Positions 44,601-54,617 of a DNA stretch of 64,000 bases are shown here, in pieces. The notes beneath the pieces are model-generated. The model saw only the letters and a program-made list of their open reading frames with translations. It searched no databases and was not told where the DNA came from. Both the position numbers and the translations under genes were made by a program. This DNA comes from Streptomyces africanus (GTDB taxonomy: Bacteria > Actinomycetota > Actinomycetes > Streptomycetales > Streptomycetaceae), in assembly GCF_002150735.1 (NCBI RefSeq), contig NZ_MUKA01000021.1, forward strand, positions 16,012 to 80,011, written 5' to 3'. The stretch's first letter is position 1, and each line of letters starts with the position of its first letter.

Positions 44601-47600
44601 CCTTGGCCTGCGCCAGTTCGCCGTAGGTCAGGGACCGGGCACCGCCGTCGAGGCCGCACTGGGTGACCGCCGTGGCGGCCGGGTCGCGCCCTGCGGCGGC
44701 GTCGAACAAGCCGCCGAGGGTGGTCGGGGTGATGCGCGCGGGGCGCCGGCCGTCCTCGGAGGCCACGTCGTCGACCAGGGTGTCCGGCCGGGTGAGCAGG
44801 GCGGTGAGGGTCGAGGTGAACGTGCGCAGGATCGCCTGGGCGGTCGTCTCCCGCAGCAACGCGCCGTCGTAGATCAGGTTGAAGCGCGGGTGGCCGTCGA
44901 GTGCGCGCTCCACGACCAGGGTCAACGGGTAGTGCGGTGCGCCCTCGTTGACGAGGTCGGTGACCACCAGGGTGTCACCGGGCCGGCGCAGTGCGGCCAC
45001 GTCGGTCGCGACGTCGAACACCACCAGGGTGTCGAACAGGGAGCCGGCGTCGGCCTGGCGGCCGATCCTGGCCAGGGAGACGTGCTGGTGCGGCAGGACC
45101 GCACCCTGGTGTTCCCGCACCGAGGCGAGCAGATCCCGTGCGGTGGTGGTGGCGGTCCAACGGGCGCGGACGGGGATCGTGTTGATGAACAGGCCCACCA
45201 TGTCCTCTATGCCGGGCACCTGCGCGTCGCGGCCGGACACCGTGGAGCCGAACACCACGTCCCTGCCCTGAAGGATGCCGCCCAGTGTCACCGCCCAGGC
45301 GCTGTGCACGGCCACGCTCAGCGGCACGCCGGCCGACCGTGCGGCCGCGTCGATGTCGTGCTCCGGGCGCACGGCGGTGTCGGCGAACCGGTCGGACGGG
45401 GTGTGCCCCTCGGCGACGAACGACGGGCCGGGAAGCTCCGCGAGTTGCTCGCGCCACACCCGGTCGCTCTCGTCGGCGTCGCGTCCGGCGAGCCAGGCCA
45501 CGTAGTCGGCGAAGCCACCGACCGGGTACACGGTCCCCGGCGCGTGGTACTCGGCGAGCAGGGCGCGGAGCATCGGCGGCACCGACCAGCCGTCGGCGAC
45601 GATGTGGTGCACGGTCTGTACGAGAACGTTCCGGCCGGGACCCGAGCGGATGAGGGTGTACCGCATCAGCGGACCCTTCGCCAGGTCGAATCCGGCGCGG
45701 CGGTCCCGCTCGGCCAGGTCGCGCAGCTCGGTGTCGGTGATGCCGGGGCGGTCCAGGGTGGTGAAGGGCGCCTCGACGCCGCTCTCCAGTACGGAGACCA
45801 CGCGGCCGTCGGCGAGGGCCACGAAGCGCGCGGCCAGGTTCGGGTACAGCGTGAGCAGCCGGGTGGCCGCGGCGGCGAGCCGGTCGGCGTCCACCTCGCC
45901 GTCCAGGGTGAGCAGTTGCTGTTCGACGTAGGCGCCGGCCGAGTCGTCGTCGAAGACGGAGTGGAAGTACAGGCCCTCCTGCAACGGCGTCAGTGGCAGG
46001 ACGTCCCGCAGCGCCGGGCCGTCCAGGGCGTCGACGTCGGCCTGGGTCAGCGGCACGAGGCCGAAGTCGCTGGGCGAGTGGCCGCCGTGCGGGTCGAGTG
46101 CGGCCAGCCCGGCCAGGGCGTCCCGGAAGTATCCGCCGATGGTGGCGATGTCCTCGTCGGTGAACATGCCGTCGGGCCAGGAGATGGTGGTGACCAGGTC
46201 GTACTCGCCGGTCGAGGCGGATTCGGCGATCGCGTTGAACTCCAGGGCGCGCGGCAGGCGCATGCGGGGATCGCGCTTCTCGCCCAACTGGCCTGTGGTC
46301 CGCGCGAGTTGCCAGTCACCCGGCTCGCCCGCGGCGAAGCGGCCCAGGTAGTTGAAGAGCACCTGCGGTGCGGGCGCGTCGAACTCGGTGTCGGTCAGGT
46401 ACCGCAGGGCACCGTAGGAGACTCCGTTGTCCGGGACCCGGGCGAGGTCTTCCTTGACCGCCTTGAGGGCGGCGGTCAGGTATGCGGGTGCGGTGAGGTC
46501 GCCCGCCGTGCCGGGGTCGACGGTGACCGGGAAGAGAGTGGTGAACCAGCCCACGGTTCGGGACAGTTCGGGCTCGAAGCCGGCGGAGGCCGCCACGAAC
46601 TGCCCTTCGCGGCCGTGACCTTCCAGTTCGATGTGCGCGAAGGTCTGGTCCTGTCCCAGGTCGCGGCGCCACCGGGCGAGCGCGACGGCGAGTCCGGTGA
46701 GCAGGACGTCGTTGACGCCCGCGTGGAACTTCGCGGGGATCTCGCCCAGCAGCGCGGCCGTGACCTCCGGGCCGGCCGAGACGGTCCGCAGTCGCTCCGT
46801 GGCGACGGTGTCGGCGTCGGACAGCGCGCGCCTGCCCACCGGTTGGTCCTCTCCGGGCAGGGGGCGCCGGTAGTAGGCGCTGTCAGCGTCGAACGCCGCG
46901 CGCTCCAGCAGTTGCGTCCAGCGGCGGAAGGACGTGCCCACCGGGGGCAGTTCGACCGGGGTACCGGAGGTGAACTGCCGCCAGGCCGTGGCCAGGTCGT
47001 CCATCAGGATCCGCCAGGAGACGCCGTCGATCACCACGTGATGGGCGACCAGGACCAGCTGCCGCGCCGCGCGGCGCCAGACGGCGCGCAGCATCACGCC
47101 GTTGTCGGGGTCCAGGGCGTCGGTGGCGAGTGCGACGCACGCGTCGAGCGGCCGGTCGCTCTCCTGCCATCCGGCGACGGCCCGGTCCGGCTCCGGGATG
47201 TCGAAGCTCCAGCGGTTTCCCCGCACCAGCCTGGCGCGCAGCATGTCGTGCCGGCGGACCACGGCGGTGAGGATCTCGTCGAGCGCGTCGGCGGTCAGGT
47301 CCGGCGGGGTGTTCAGGACGACGGACTGCACGAATCCGTCGATGGCGTCGGTGGTCGCGCCGAGCCACTGCACGACGGGCGATCCCACGACGGGTCCGGT
47401 CGCGACATCGCGGTGGTCGACGGTGGAGACGTCCTCCCGGCTCGCGACCGCGGCCAGGGCTCCCACGGTGCTGTGGGTGAAGATCTGCCGTGCCGTGACG
47501 TGGAGGCCCGCGTCGCGCAGTGCGGTCAGCAGTGAGATGGCCAGGATGCTGTCGCCGCCGAGCTGGAAGAAGTCCTGGTCGACGCCGACCTCTTCGAGCC

Positions 47601-49584
47601 GCAGTACCGCCGCGACCGCAGCGCAGACCGCGCGTTCGTTCTCGGTGGTGGGCCGTACGAGCGTGCCCGTGCCGATCACGGGCTCCGGCAGGGCGTTGCG
47701 GTCGAGCTTGCCGTTGGCGGTGAGCGGGAACTCCGTGAGCACGACGATGTGGGCGGGCACCATGTACTCGACCATGTGCTCGGCGGCCCACGCCTTGACC
47801 TCGTCCGCCCGCAGGTCCTCGCTGCCCGCGGCCGGGATGACGTAGCCCACCAGGTAGGTGCCGCCCGCCGTGTTCTTCCGGGCGACGACGCAGGTGTGCC
47901 GTACGCCGGGGTGTTCGGCGAGGCCGGCCTCGACGTCCTCGATCTCCAGCCGCATGCCGCGGATCTTGATCTGGTTGTCGGCACGGCCGAGGAAGTCCAG
48001 GGTGCCGTCCGGGGCGTACCGGGCGAGGTCACCGGTGCGGTACAGGCGGGAGCCGTCGTTCGCGAAGGGGTTGGCGACGAATCGGGAGGCCGTCAGGCCG
48101 GGCGCGCCCACGTAGCCGCGCCCCAGGAGGAACCCTCCCACGTACAGTTCGCCGCCGACGCCGACGGGGACCGGGCGCAGCTCCTCGTCCAGGACGTACA
48201 GCTGCGTGTTGGGGTTGGCCTTGCCGATGGAGGTCGACAGGCGCTCCGCCTCTCCCCGGTAGATGACGTGGGAGACGCCGATGGTCGTCTCGGCCGGGCC
48301 GTAGCCGTGGTACATGGGGATGTCGAGCTTGGTGCGGAACCGCTCGTACAGCTCCGGGGTCAGTACCTCGCCGCCGCACCACACGTGCGTGAGGCTGTCG
48401 AGCCGGCCGGAGTCGCCGGCGATCTCCAGCAGCACGTCCAGCATGGACGAGACGAGGTAGGTGAAGGTGACGCGCTGTTCGGCGATCACGCTCAGCAGGT
48501 GGTGCGGGTCGCGTTCGCCGCCGGGGCGCAGCACCACGAGCCGGGCGCCGGACACCAGCGGCAGGAATATCTCGTTGATGGAGATGTCGAAGGACAACGG
48601 CGCCTTGAACAGCGAGGCGTCGTCATGGCCGAAGCCCAGGATCTCGTTGACCTGCCACAGCAGGCGCTCGCTGATCGCCTCGTGCCGGATCATGGCGCCC
48701 TTGGGTCGTCCGGTCGAGCCGGAGGTGAAGATCACATACGCGAGGGCGTCGCCGTGGACGGTGACGCCGGTCCCGTCGGTGGGGTGGGAACCGTGGCGCC
48801 AGTCGTCGAGATCGACGGCCACGGCCGGTGGTTCGGCCGGGTCGTGCTCGCCCGAGTCGTTGAGCTGTACGACGACCCGGGCGTCCTCGATGACGACGGC
48901 CCGGCGCGCAGCGGGCCACTGCGGATCGAGCGGCACGAACACGCACCCCGTCTGGAGTACGGCGAGCAGCCCGACGACCATCTCGGCGGAGCGGCCCAGT
49001 GAGATGCCGACGACCTGTTCGTGACCGAGGCCGCGCTCGATCAGGTGGTGCGCCAACTGGCTGGAGACTTCGGCGACCTGACGGTAGGTCAGCGAACGGC
49101 GCTCGTCCACGACCGCGACGGCGTCCGGCCTGGTCCGCGCCTGCTCGTGGAACAACTCCACGATGGTCGGGCGGATGCGGTCGGCCTCGGTGTCGTTCCA
49201 GCGGGCCAGGAGTTCGAGTCGCGCCGCCACACTGGACGGGCCGATGGTGCCGAGGGGCCGGTCCGGGAAGTCGGCCAGGTCGTCCAGCGCGAGCTGCGCG
49301 TCGGCCGGCGCGATGCCGTGGGGCACGGTGATGCTCCGGCCGTCCGCGCCGACCTCCCAGTCTCGGGGTCCGGCCCCGCCGTTGTCGACCCATCCGAGGA
49401 CGTCGGCGAAGAGGGTGCCGGGGGTGAGGTCGATGCCGTCGGGGCTCTCGCCCGTCGTCCAGTACGACAGCCCGATGGCGCACGCTTCGCTGATGGTCCT
49501 GTCGGAGTGGTCGCCGGTCCGCCGGCGTACGCCGGCCAGGCGTGCGGGGGAAAGCCGTACGAGACGAGCGCTCGGTTCCATCAT
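38671..49584 (-). CDS. cchH: Trimodular NRPS, coelichelin synthetase type
   Basis: Predicted 3637 residues in the order A1-T1-E1-C1-A2-T2-E2-C2-A3-T3, after a ~125-residue partial condensation-like start. Landmarks are A1 core [11 protein letters not shown] ~286, LGGDS of T1 ~675, E1 [10 protein letters not shown] ~848, C1 HHIVADG ~1326 and the T3 Ser ~3597. Specificity-pocket residues read by eye are D-I-N-Y-W-G-G-I-G (A1), D-F-W-N-I-G-M-V-H (A2) and D-M-E-N-L-G-L-I-N (A3). They equal the codes I recall for formyl-hydroxyornithine, Thr and hydroxyornithine in CchH. The two E domains fit D-residues at positions 1 and 2. There is no thioesterase, and three modules must make a tetrapeptide, so module 1 is used twice. 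C2 has YHLLLWDG instead of HHxxxDG; the second, catalytic His is kept. Confidence 0.95.
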   Translation of the reverse strand: MMEPSARLVRLSPARLAGVRRRTGDHSDRTISEACAIGLSYWTTGESPDGIDLTPGTLFADVLGWVDNGGAGPRDWEVGADGRSITVPHGIAPADAQLALDDLADFPDRPLGTIGPSSVAARLELLARWNDTEADRIRPTIVELFHEQARTRPDAVAVVDERRSLTYRQVAEVSSQLAHHLIERGLGHEQVVGISLGRSAEMVVGLLAVLQTGCVFVPLDPQWPAARRAVVIEDARVVVQLNDSGEHDPAEPPAVAVDLDDWRHGSHPTDGTGVTVHGDALAYVIFTSGSTGRPKGAMIRHEAISERLLWQVNEILGFGHDDASLFKAPLSFDISINEIFLPLVSGARLVVLRPGGERDPHHLLSVIAEQRVTFTYLVSSMLDVLLEIAGDSGRLDSLTHVWCGGEVLTPELYERFRTKLDIPMYHGYGPAETTIGVSHVIYRGEAERLSTSIGKANPNTQLYVLDEELRPVPVGVGGELYVGGFLLGRGYVGAPGLTASRFVANPFANDGSRLYRTGDLARYAPDGTLDFLGRADNQIKIRGMRLEIEDVEAGLAEHPGVRHTCVVARKNTAGGTYLVGYVIPAAGSEDLRADEVKAWAAEHMVEYMVPAHIVVLTEFPLTANGKLDRNALPEPVIGTGTLVRPTTENERAVCAAVAAVLRLEEVGVDQDFFQLGGDSILAISLLTALRDAGLHVTARQIFTHSTVGALAAVASREDVSTVDHRDVATGPVVGSPVVQWLGATTDAIDGFVQSVVLNTPPDLTADALDEILTAVVRRHDMLRARLVRGNRWSFDIPEPDRAVAGWQESDRPLDACVALATDALDPDNGVMLRAVWRRAARQLVLVAHHVVIDGVSWRILMDDLATAWRQFTSGTPVELPPVGTSFRRWTQLLERAAFDADSAYYRRPLPGEDQPVGRRALSDADTVATERLRTVSAGPEVTAALLGEIPAKFHAGVNDVLLTGLAVALARWRRDLGQDQTFAHIELEGHGREGQFVAASAGFEPELSRTVGWFTTLFPVTVDPGTAGDLTAPAYLTAALKAVKEDLARVPDNGVSYGALRYLTDTEFDAPAPQVLFNYLGRFAAGEPGDWQLARTTGQLGEKRDPRMRLPRALEFNAIAESASTGEYDLVTTISWPDGMFTDEDIATIGGYFRDALAGLAALDPHGGHSPSDFGLVPLTQADVDALDGPALRDVLPLTPLQEGLYFHSVFDDDSAGAYVEQQLLTLDGEVDADRLAAAATRLLTLYPNLAARFVALADGRVVSVLESGVEAPFTTLDRPGITDTELRDLAERDRRAGFDLAKGPLMRYTLIRSGPGRNVLVQTVHHIVADGWSVPPMLRALLAEYHAPGTVYPVGGFADYVAWLAGRDADESDRVWREQLAELPGPSFVAEGHTPSDRFADTAVRPEHDIDAAARSAGVPLSVAVHSAWAVTLGGILQGRDVVFGSTVSGRDAQVPGIEDMVGLFINTIPVRARWTATTTARDLLASVREHQGAVLPHQHVSLARIGRQADAGSLFDTLVVFDVATDVAALRRPGDTLVVTDLVNEGAPHYPLTLVVERALDGHPRFNLIYDGALLRETTAQAILRTFTSTLTALLTRPDTLVDDVASEDGRRPARITPTTLGGLFDAAAGRDPAATAVTQCGLDGGARSLTYGELAQAKDELASALRAAGVGPGGRVAVAVPRSVEQVVALVAIVTAGGAYVPLDLAYPDERLEYILADAAPQVVLVDREQRDRFTELLARTGVQARVLVQGDDLPQATTEPPPGASWHDPAYVIYTSGSTGRPKGVVVPHSSVVTLLAHTQPDMDFGPHDVWVQFHSFSFDFAVWELWGALAHGGELLVPEYGLTRSPVDFHRLVRERGVTVLNQTPSAFYRFIEADRHAGEPLPALRRIIFGGEALDLGRLRGWVERHGTGSPELVNMYGITETTVHVTHRVLTEEDFVPGDDASPIGGPLPGLVTHLLDDRLRPVPPGRVGAIYVAGDQVSLGYLGRPGLTAGRFVANPFAGDGSRMYHTGDLARRTLDGDLEFVGRADDQVQLKGFRIELGEVETAIRELDGVTDVAVTVADAGDHLVAHVVGRVPGDFAERLSGKLPAHMVPGRVMPVEALPLTVNGKLDRKALEKRAFGGAGNCAPSHDAPADENSAVAALTEIFTETLPGTHVTADTDFFHAGGDSIIAITVVNRARTLGLPITPRDVFLHKTPRALAEHLPTRTPQAAAPTHREDGPFPPTPIILRQRELGGALTRFAQARTLAVPECCSFADVERAANAVVAAHPTLRLRLHTPHGVWTLRTEPARRVTVVREPTDATTAANNAAGRLDPESGEIVAFSWLEATRTLVVTVHHLAVDAVSWLILLDDLATALRGEPLAAPTTSYAEYAEALTLQSARAVDDLGRWVTTLEAPELLPAVAELRETTMVLAPDVSDRLTRTAPAALGVGLTELLCGALRTALTRIQPSPTDLAIDLERHGRVPVLEHHDYTRTVGWFTAVAPVRLTAHTDPVAAAREVAERQPDERAHVAYGQLRYLNPQTAPLLGTARPQVLFNYLGRGSESQAVHLTGGDQGSPYAVEVNAWLDESTGSLHAAFTLAEGIPDEITEHWYRALRRIADAATTAERTAPVTPLQRGLFFQAQMAGSAGHYVAQSWFTFDRRLDTGALAEAMAYVIARHPVVGAGFTTDSDGNPVQVLKAGRRVDVRTVELSTDAGVDALRARDRDTGFDPGEPPLIRLTVVRLPDGRDGLLLSYHLLLWDGWSREIVLRDLFDAYQAVVEGEPLDAVPATPGFEGYARAIDAKDSAVSERFWAEHLAGLPGPTLLAGPAPTFSDDLPRALVRTLSAEQSGLLREAARTHGVTLNSVLTGAFGLLLGAHTGRSDAVFGVTVSGREGEGLSDIVGVLLNTVPMWTRPRPGDTVGAYLAAVQRARVEAMEHEHLGLGEIQRASGHDTLFDNLFVLQNFLDMDAFAEMNARHGITSVQADDSTHYPFTWVVTPGDRLTVKLEYRDEDTAGARRLLDDYLRVLEDLARSTGPVGALRGLGPEPFRGERTDVGTDTVVDRFDQAADRAPERIALVSHGSRMTFAELRDRSRAVAGVLARRGIGPETNVGLAIPRSLDSIVALFAVLRVGAAYVPLELDHPDERIAAIVEDARPEVILTVSAVSPRLASLDAGLIELDRPLPEAEPYVTFAPDDPDRLRHPAYTIYTSGSTGKPKGVVTEYAGLTNMLINHQRRIFEPVLAEHGHRVFRIAHTVSFAFDMSWEELLWLADGHEVHVCDEELRRDAPRLVAYCLEHGIDVVNVTPTYAQQLVAEGLLDDPERRPPLVLLGGEAVTPTLWQRLAETEGTVGYNLYGPTEYTINTLGVGTFECADPVVGVAIDNTDVHVLDPWLRPLPDGVPGELYVAGIGIARGYLGQPAQTAHRFVACPFGEPGERMYRTGDLVVRRPDGNLMYLGRTDQQVKIRGHRVELGEVEAEFAAHPAVRFAAAVAQPDPQVDGAYRLAAYLVLDGVELATVAAEVGAGLPDFLRPTHYAQVDSIPLTVNGKADTKALPEAKPLGALTTAGERGPATETETVVCEYFAEALDLDDDEVSAVSDFVSLGGHSMLAVRLIGLLRREYGPVITIRDLFTLRTPEAIARHLDDNS

Positions 49585-49627
49585 CGAAGACTCAGCACCC
49601 TTTCAAGGAAACCAACGTGAGCCCAAC

Positions 49628-49646
49628 GTGACTCGGGCTTGCCTAA
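49628..49646 (-). promoter_or_regulatory. Weak half iron box before cchH
   Basis: On the minus strand TTAGGCAAGCCCGAGTCAC keeps the left half (TTAGGC) of the iron box, but the right half is poor. It lies 44 bases before the cchH start and overlaps the cchG stop. It may be a low-affinity site or chance. Confidence 0.35.
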
Positions 49647-51430
49647 CTGCCCTCGCGCCATGCCTGCCACAGTCGCGCGTACCGGCCGCCCCGAGCCACC
49701 AACTCGTCGTGTGTGCCCTGCTCGACGACGCGGCCCGCGTCCAGCACGGCGATCCGGTCCGCCGCCATCGCCTGGGTCAGCCGGTGCGCCACGAACAGGG
49801 TGGTCCGGCCCGCGCACGCGGCCAGGACCGCGCGTTCCAGCTCGGCGGCGCCCTCGCTGCCGGCCTCCGCGGTGGACTCGTCGAGCACCACCACGGGCGA
49901 GCGGGCCAGCACCAGCCGGGCCAGGGCGATCTGGGCGACCTTGGTGACGTCCAGACGCTCACCGCCCTCGCCGACCCTGGTGTGCAGCCCTTCGGGCAGC
50001 GCCTCGACCCACGCGTCGGCACCCACCGTGCGCAGCGCCTCCGTCAGCTCGGCGTCACTCGCCCCGGGCGCGGACAGCCGCAGGTCGTCGGCGAGCGGGC
50101 CGGAGAACACGTGCGTCTCCTGCGTCAGGATGCTCACCAGGGCCCGCGCCCCGGCCTCGTCCAGACCCGCCAGGTCCGTCACGCCGATGCGCACCGACCC
50201 GGCCTCGGGGGTCCCGATGCCCGCGATCAGCGCGGCCAGGGTCGTCTTGCCCGCGCCCGTCGCACCCACCAGGGCGAGTGAACCACCGGCCGGGATCGTC
50301 AGATCGACGTCCCTCAGCACCGGTTCCTCGGCCCCGGGGTAACGGAACGTCAGCCCCCGCACGGTCACCGGCAACGGCTCGGCATCCGCCGGCGTGACAG
50401 CCGGGTCACCCACCAGCCGGCCCTCACCGGCCTCCCCCAGCACGCCGACCAGCCGGGTCAGGCTGGCGCCCGACTTCTGCGCCTCGTCGAAGGTGAACAT
50501 GATCAGGCCCAGCGGGCCGAACAGCCGGTGGAACAGCAGCGGGGCCGCCGACACCTCGCCCAGGGTGGCGGCGTCGGCCTCCAGCAGCGCGTATCCCACC
50601 ACGATGATCAGGACCAGCCCGATGAACTCGGCGCGGTTCTCCCGGCCTACGAACCGGCCGAAGAACCGGAACACCTCGATACCGAGATCGCGCACCCGCC
50701 AGGACTCGCTGGTGACCTTCTCGCGGAAGGCGCCCTCCAGACGGTACGCCCGGACCGTGTCGATCCCGTTCAGACCGCTGATCAACGCCTGCGCGCGGTC
50801 GGCCTGGGCCACCCGCTGCTTGCGGTAGAGCGGGGCGGAGCGGGGCAGGTACCAGCGCAGGGCCAGCGCGTAGGCGGGCAGCGCGCCGGCGCCCGCCAGT
50901 CCGAGCCGCCAGTCCAGCCCGAACATGCCGAACGTGGCGATGGTGACCAGCACTCCGGCCGAGAAGACCGTGGGGATGGCCGTACGGATGCCCTTGGAGA
51001 TGACGGCCACGTCGTCGCCGACCCGGGACAGCACGTCACCCCGGCCGACCTGTTCGATGCGGGCGCTCGGCATCCCCAGCACCGCCCGGACGGCCCCTTC
51101 CCGCAGCCGCGCGAGCAGGTCGGCGCCCAGCCGGCCGATCAGAAAGGTCGACACCGCGGTGGCCGTCGCGCCGAGCAGCGCGGCGGCCCCGATCAGCACC
51201 CCGATGGTGACCAGGACCGAGCGCGACTCGCCCTCGACCACGCCGTCGACCACCCGGCCGAGCAGCAGGACCGGGAGCACCTGGAGCGCCGCGCCGGCCA
51301 CCGTGGTGAGCACGGTGGCCGCCGACAGCCAGGGCACCTCGCGGCAGTGCGCCGCGACCCATCGGGCGGCCTCGCGTCCGGTCGCCGTGTGCAGGGCCGC
51401 CGGAGCGGGGCGGGTGGCGGTCGCGCTCAC
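49643..51430 (-). CDS. cchG: ABC exporter subunit with degenerate signature motif
   Basis: Predicted 595-residue half-transporter: membrane domain ~30-330, ATPase ~350-595. Walker A is normal (GATGAGKT, 389-396), as are Walker B with catalytic Glu (VVVLDEST, ~513-520) and the H-loop (FVAHRL). The LSGGQ signature is replaced by LDVTK (493-497). This is the mirror image of cchI, so the two should form a heterodimer with one competent ATP site. The position between the NRPS and the siderophore-binding lipoprotein matches cchG in the coelichelin cluster; the likely role is export of the apo-siderophore. The GTG at 51430 has a GGGGCG-type ribosome site. Confidence 0.9.
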   Translation of the reverse strand: MSATATRPAPAALHTATGREAARWVAAHCREVPWLSAATVLTTVAGAALQVLPVLLLGRVVDGVVEGESRSVLVTIGVLIGAAALLGATATAVSTFLIGRLGADLLARLREGAVRAVLGMPSARIEQVGRGDVLSRVGDDVAVISKGIRTAIPTVFSAGVLVTIATFGMFGLDWRLGLAGAGALPAYALALRWYLPRSAPLYRKQRVAQADRAQALISGLNGIDTVRAYRLEGAFREKVTSESWRVRDLGIEVFRFFGRFVGRENRAEFIGLVLIIVVGYALLEADAATLGEVSAAPLLFHRLFGPLGLIMFTFDEAQKSGASLTRLVGVLGEAGEGRLVGDPAVTPADAEPLPVTVRGLTFRYPGAEEPVLRDVDLTIPAGGSLALVGATGAGKTTLAALIAGIGTPEAGSVRIGVTDLAGLDEAGARALVSILTQETHVFSGPLADDLRLSAPGASDAELTEALRTVGADAWVEALPEGLHTRVGEGGERLDVTKVAQIALARLVLARSPVVVLDESTAEAGSEGAAELERAVLAACAGRTTLFVAHRLTQAMAADRIAVLDAGRVVEQGTHDELVARGGRYARLWQAWREGS

Positions 51431-51476
51431 ACCGCGCCCCGGGCGGGCAGAGGACAGGACAGGGTGACCGGCATCG

Positions 51477-52535
51477 CTACTCGGCCACCGACTTCACGAG
51501 CTCGTCGACGGCGTACGGCATGGACAGCAGCGTGCCCTGGGAGATGGCCGCGCCGACCGCCGGGCCCTCGCTGTCCAGCAGATAGGACACGTTGCCCTTC
51601 TTCACGGCGTCCAGGTTGGCGAACAGCTTGAACCTCTTCAGGGCCGCCGTGTCGGCCTTGTCGTTGATGACGAAGATGCGGTCGACGTCGACCAGGTCGA
51701 CGCGCTCGGGCGAGAGCTTGGTGTAGAAGCTGCCGCCCGCGACCTTGTCGATCTCGGTCTGGTACTGGAAGCCGATGCCCGTCACGAGCCGGCCGCGCAC
51801 GTCGGTGGAGGTGAACGGCGCCACCGAGTTCTCGTACCAGGACAGGACGACGGCCTTCTGCTTCGCGAGTTCGGGGTGCGCCTTCTTGGCCGCGTCGAGC
51901 TTGGCCTGGATGTCCCGCACCATCTTCTCGCCCTCCTCGGCCTTGCCGAGTGCCTTGGCGATGTGCACGGCGTTGTCCTGCCAGGGCGCACTGAACGGCT
52001 CCTTCTCGGCCTTGGTGCGGGCCACCGTCGGCGCGATCCGGGAGAGCTTGTCGTAGCCGGCCTGGTCGATCTCGGAGTAGACCGCGATGATCAGGTCCGG
52101 GCGCAGGGCGGCGATCTTCTCGTAGTTGGGCCCGGTGTCACCGTTCTTCATGATGACCTCGGGCTTGGTGTCACCCCACTTGTCCTTCACCCAGGGCCAC
52201 TGGGTGTTGATGTCGGGGCTCTTGCCCGCCGGGTTCGGGTACTGGTCGGTCATGCCGACCGGCTTGACGCCGAACGCCAGGACGCTCTGGTCGTCGGTGT
52301 AGCCGACGGTGACGACCCGCTTCGGGGCTTCGGTGACCTTCGTGGTGCCGAACGCGTGCTCCACGGTGACCGGGAAGGCGCCGGCCGCGGCGGTCGAGGA
52401 GTTGTCGCTGCCCTTGTCCGCCGAGTCGGATCCGGAACCGCACCCCGCGAGGAGGCCGACGCCGAGCGTGGCGGCACCGAGCAGTGCCGCGACCCGCCGC
52501 CAGGGCTTCCTGCGCGTCGTTCTGTGGAGGAGCAT
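51477..52535 (-). CDS. cchF: Ferri-siderophore-binding lipoprotein
   Basis: Predicted 352-residue FecB/FhuD-like periplasmic-binding protein type III. The signal peptide ends in an LLAGC lipobox. The N-lobe begins with FPVTVEHAFGTTKVTEAPKRVVTVG, and the two lobes are joined by the usual long helix. It captures the ferric siderophore outside the membrane and hands it to the cchC/cchD channel. ATG 52535 has AGGGG eight bases upstream, and an iron box lies at 52611-52629. The 46-base gap to cchG suggests one transcript. Confidence 0.93.
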   Translation of the reverse strand: MLLHRTTRRKPWRRVAALLGAATLGVGLLAGCGSGSDSADKGSDNSSTAAAGAFPVTVEHAFGTTKVTEAPKRVVTVGYTDDQSVLAFGVKPVGMTDQYPNPAGKSPDINTQWPWVKDKWGDTKPEVIMKNGDTGPNYEKIAALRPDLIIAVYSEIDQAGYDKLSRIAPTVARTKAEKEPFSAPWQDNAVHIAKALGKAEEGEKMVRDIQAKLDAAKKAHPELAKQKAVVLSWYENSVAPFTSTDVRGRLVTGIGFQYQTEIDKVAGGSFYTKLSPERVDLVDVDRIFVINDKADTAALKRFKLFANLDAVKKGNVSYLLDSEGPAVGAAISQGTLLSMPYAVDELVKSVAE

Positions 52536-52610
52536 CCGTCAATCCCCTTGCTTTTCCGCACGGTCCACTACGCCCCCGGGTAAGGGCAGGCAAACCGTAC
52601 CGCAAGCCAG

Positions 52611-52629
52611 TAAGGCAAGCCTAGCCTTA
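52611..52629. promoter_or_regulatory. Iron box upstream of cchF, overlapping the cchE stop
   Basis: TAAGGCAAGCCTAGCCTTA has perfect TAAGGC/GCCTTA arms and resembles the iron box closely. The TAA stop of cchE (52627-52629) lies within it, so the operator for cchF is partly coding sequence of the gene before. Confidence 0.82.
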
Positions 52630-53490
52630 CTTCAGTAAGTTTATGGCGGACTGGTCGAGTTGGACGTGCGTGCGACCGATCGGGACGACGAGCGGCCGGT
52701 CGCCCACCGGGTCGTCGATGACCTTGGCGTGCAGCCCGAACGCCTCGTGCAGCAGCTCGGCGGTCAGCACGTCACGGGGATGCCCCTGGGCCAGGATCGA
52801 CCCGGCCCGCATCACCACGAGGTTGTCGCTGTAGCGCGCGGCCAGATTGAGGTCGTGCAGCACCATCACCACGGTGCATCCCGACTCGTGCAGATCGTCG
52901 ACCAGATCGAGCACATCCATCGCGTGCGCCAGGTCGAGATAGGTGGTCGGCTCGTCCAGCAGCAGCAGATCGGTGCCCTGGGCCAGGGTCATCGAGATCC
53001 AGACGCGCTGCCGCTGCCCGCCGGACAGCGCGTCGACCGGGCGGTCGGCCAGATCGGACACCCCGGTCATGGCCAGCGCCCTTTCCACCACCTCGGCGTC
53101 GTCCGACGACCACTGGCGCAGCCAGCTCTGGTGCGGATGGCGGCCCCTGGCGACCAGGTCGGCCACCGTCAGCCCCTCGGGCGCGACCGGCGCCTGCGGC
53201 AGCAGGCCGAGCTTCCTCGCCACGTCCCTGGTCCTGAGCCGGGCGATGTCGTCACCGTCCAGCACGACCGTCCCCCTGGACGGCTTGAGCAGCCGCGACA
53301 GGGTCCGCAACAGGGTCGATTTCCCGCAGCCGTTGGGGCCGATGATGGTGGTGATCACGCCGGGGGGTATCGCCACGTCGAGATCGTCGATGACGGTCCG
53401 GGCGCCGTACCCGACCGTGACGCCCCTGGCGGCCAGCCGTGCGGTGCGACCGGACTCGGACTCGACCCCTGTGACGGACTGGGTGTCCAC
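52627..53490 (-). CDS. cchE: Ferri-siderophore ABC importer ATPase
   Basis: Predicted 287-residue FepC/FhuC-type ATPase. Motifs are complete: Walker A GPNGCGKST near residue 53, Q-loop (LGLLPQAP), [13 protein letters not shown] signature near 156, Walker [13 protein letters not shown] near 176 and the VMVLHDLNLA H-loop. It powers import of the ferric siderophore through cchC/cchD. The GTG at 53490 has AGGGGG a few bases upstream, and an iron-box-like site lies just beyond. Confidence 0.93.
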   Translation of the reverse strand: MDTQSVTGVESESGRTARLAARGVTVGYGARTVIDDLDVAIPPGVITTIIGPNGCGKSTLLRTLSRLLKPSRGTVVLDGDDIARLRTRDVARKLGLLPQAPVAPEGLTVADLVARGRHPHQSWLRQWSSDDAEVVERALAMTGVSDLADRPVDALSGGQRQRVWISMTLAQGTDLLLLDEPTTYLDLAHAMDVLDLVDDLHESGCTVVMVLHDLNLAARYSDNLVVMRAGSILAQGHPRDVLTAELLHEAFGLHAKVIDDPVGDRPLVVPIGRTHVQLDQSAINLLK

Positions 53491-53503
53491 AAGGCCCCCT
53501 CAC

Positions 53504-53522
53504 TTAGGCTTGCCTGACTTTG
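53504..53522 (-). promoter_or_regulatory. Iron-box-like site upstream of cchE
   Basis: On the minus strand CAAAGTCAGGCAAGCCTAA keeps the right half of the iron box (AGGC..GCCTAA); the left half is poor. It sits 13 bases before the cchE start in the short gap after cchD. Confidence 0.6.
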
Positions 53523-53528
53523 TATCAG

Positions 53529-54617
53529 CTATCTGCGGTTCGCCCGTACCAGCAGATGGACGAGGAAGGGACCGCCGATCGCCGCGGTGACCACGCCGAC
53601 CGGGAGACTGACGGGCAGTGCCGTGCGGGCGACCAGGTCCGCGCCGGTCAGCAGCAGCGCACCGACCAGTGCGGAGGCCACCACGGGCGGCGTCGGGCAG
53701 CGCGCCAGACGCATCGCCACCTGCGGCGCCACCAGCGCCACGAACGGGACCGGGCCCGCCGCGCTCACCGCCACGCCGGCCAGCAGCACCGCGCACAGCA
53801 GGAGCACCGCCCGCACGGCCCCGTAACGGACTCCCAGGCCCGCGGCGACGTCGTCACCGAGGTGCATCGGCTTGAACTGGAACGCGGCGCCCGCCACGAC
53901 GGCCAACAGGACGAGCGTGCCCCACAGCGCCACCTGGACCTCGTCCCACGAGCGGTCGTCCAGCGAGCCGACCAGCCACGCCTGGGCCTGGGCCACGTCC
54001 CTGATGTCGGCCGTGACCAGCAGCCAGGTCGTCAGGGCCTCCATCACGGCGCTCACCGAGATGCCGATGAGGATGAGCCGCAGACCGTCGATGCCGCGCC
54101 GCCACGCGAGGAAGTACACCAGCAGGCCCGTGCCGAGACCACCCATGAGGGCCGCCGCCGACAGGCCCACGGAGCTGACGATCGCCGCGGCCGTACCGCC
54201 GGACACCGTCACCAGGAACACCGCGACCGCGCTGGCGCCGCCCGTGATCCCGAGGACGTCCGGACTCGCCAGCGGATTGCGGGCGATGGACTGCGTGAGC
54301 GCCCCGGACACGCCCAGCGCGATGCCCACGACGAGCCCGGCCAGGGCCCGCGGCATCCGTAGGTCCATGATCACGAACTCGTCGACCCGCTCGCCCCGGC
54401 CGAAGATCGTGGCGATCACCTGGGGCAGTCCGATGGGGAAGTCCCCGACGCCGATGGACAGACAGAACACCAGGAACGTCGCCGCCGCGAGCAGCAGCGA
54501 GACGCACACGATCCACGGCCGCCAGACGAACGACACCCGGCCGAGCCGCACGCCCGGCGTCACCGACGGCTTCACGTCTGTCCCGTTCATGCCCGGCTTC
54601 ACGCCTGTCCTGTTCAT
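53529..54617 (-). CDS. cchD: Ferri-siderophore ABC importer permease
   Basis: Predicted 362-residue FecCD-family permease with about ten membrane helices. Family markers are RMPRALAGLVVGIALGVSGALTQSIARNPLASPDVLGITGGAS near residues 85-125 and the late GPVPFVALVAPQVAMRL segment that contacts the ATPase. ATG 54617 overlaps the cchC stop (ATGA). The first 18 codons consist of an imperfect 9-codon repeat, so a second in-frame ATG exists at 54590. It pairs with cchC to form the import channel. Confidence 0.92.
   Translation of the reverse strand: MNRTGVKPGMNGTDVKPSVTPGVRLGRVSFVWRPWIVCVSLLLAAATFLVFCLSIGVGDFPIGLPQVIATIFGRGERVDEFVIMDLRMPRALAGLVVGIALGVSGALTQSIARNPLASPDVLGITGGASAVAVFLVTVSGGTAAAIVSSVGLSAAALMGGLGTGLLVYFLAWRRGIDGLRLILIGISVSAVMEALTTWLLVTADIRDVAQAQAWLVGSLDDRSWDEVQVALWGTLVLLAVVAGAAFQFKPMHLGDDVAAGLGVRYGAVRAVLLLCAVLLAGVAVSAAGPVPFVALVAPQVAMRLARCPTPPVVASALVGALLLTGADLVARTALPVSLPVGVVTAAIGGPFLVHLLVRANRR
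54564..54617 (-). repeat. Imperfect 27-bp tandem repeat at the cchD start
   Basis: Bases 54591-54617 and 54564-54590 agree at 22 of 27 positions and encode MNRTGVKPG and MNGTDVKPS. The duplication doubles the start region and gives two in-register ATG codons. Confidence 0.8.

Noticed and set aside
43297..47535. A 1412-codon open frame antisense to the NRPS
   Set aside because: It is the mirror of GC3-biased coding sequence: Gly/Arg/Val/Gln-rich, no domains and no ribosome site. The same applies to the other long antisense frames over the NRPS, the GH genes and the importers.
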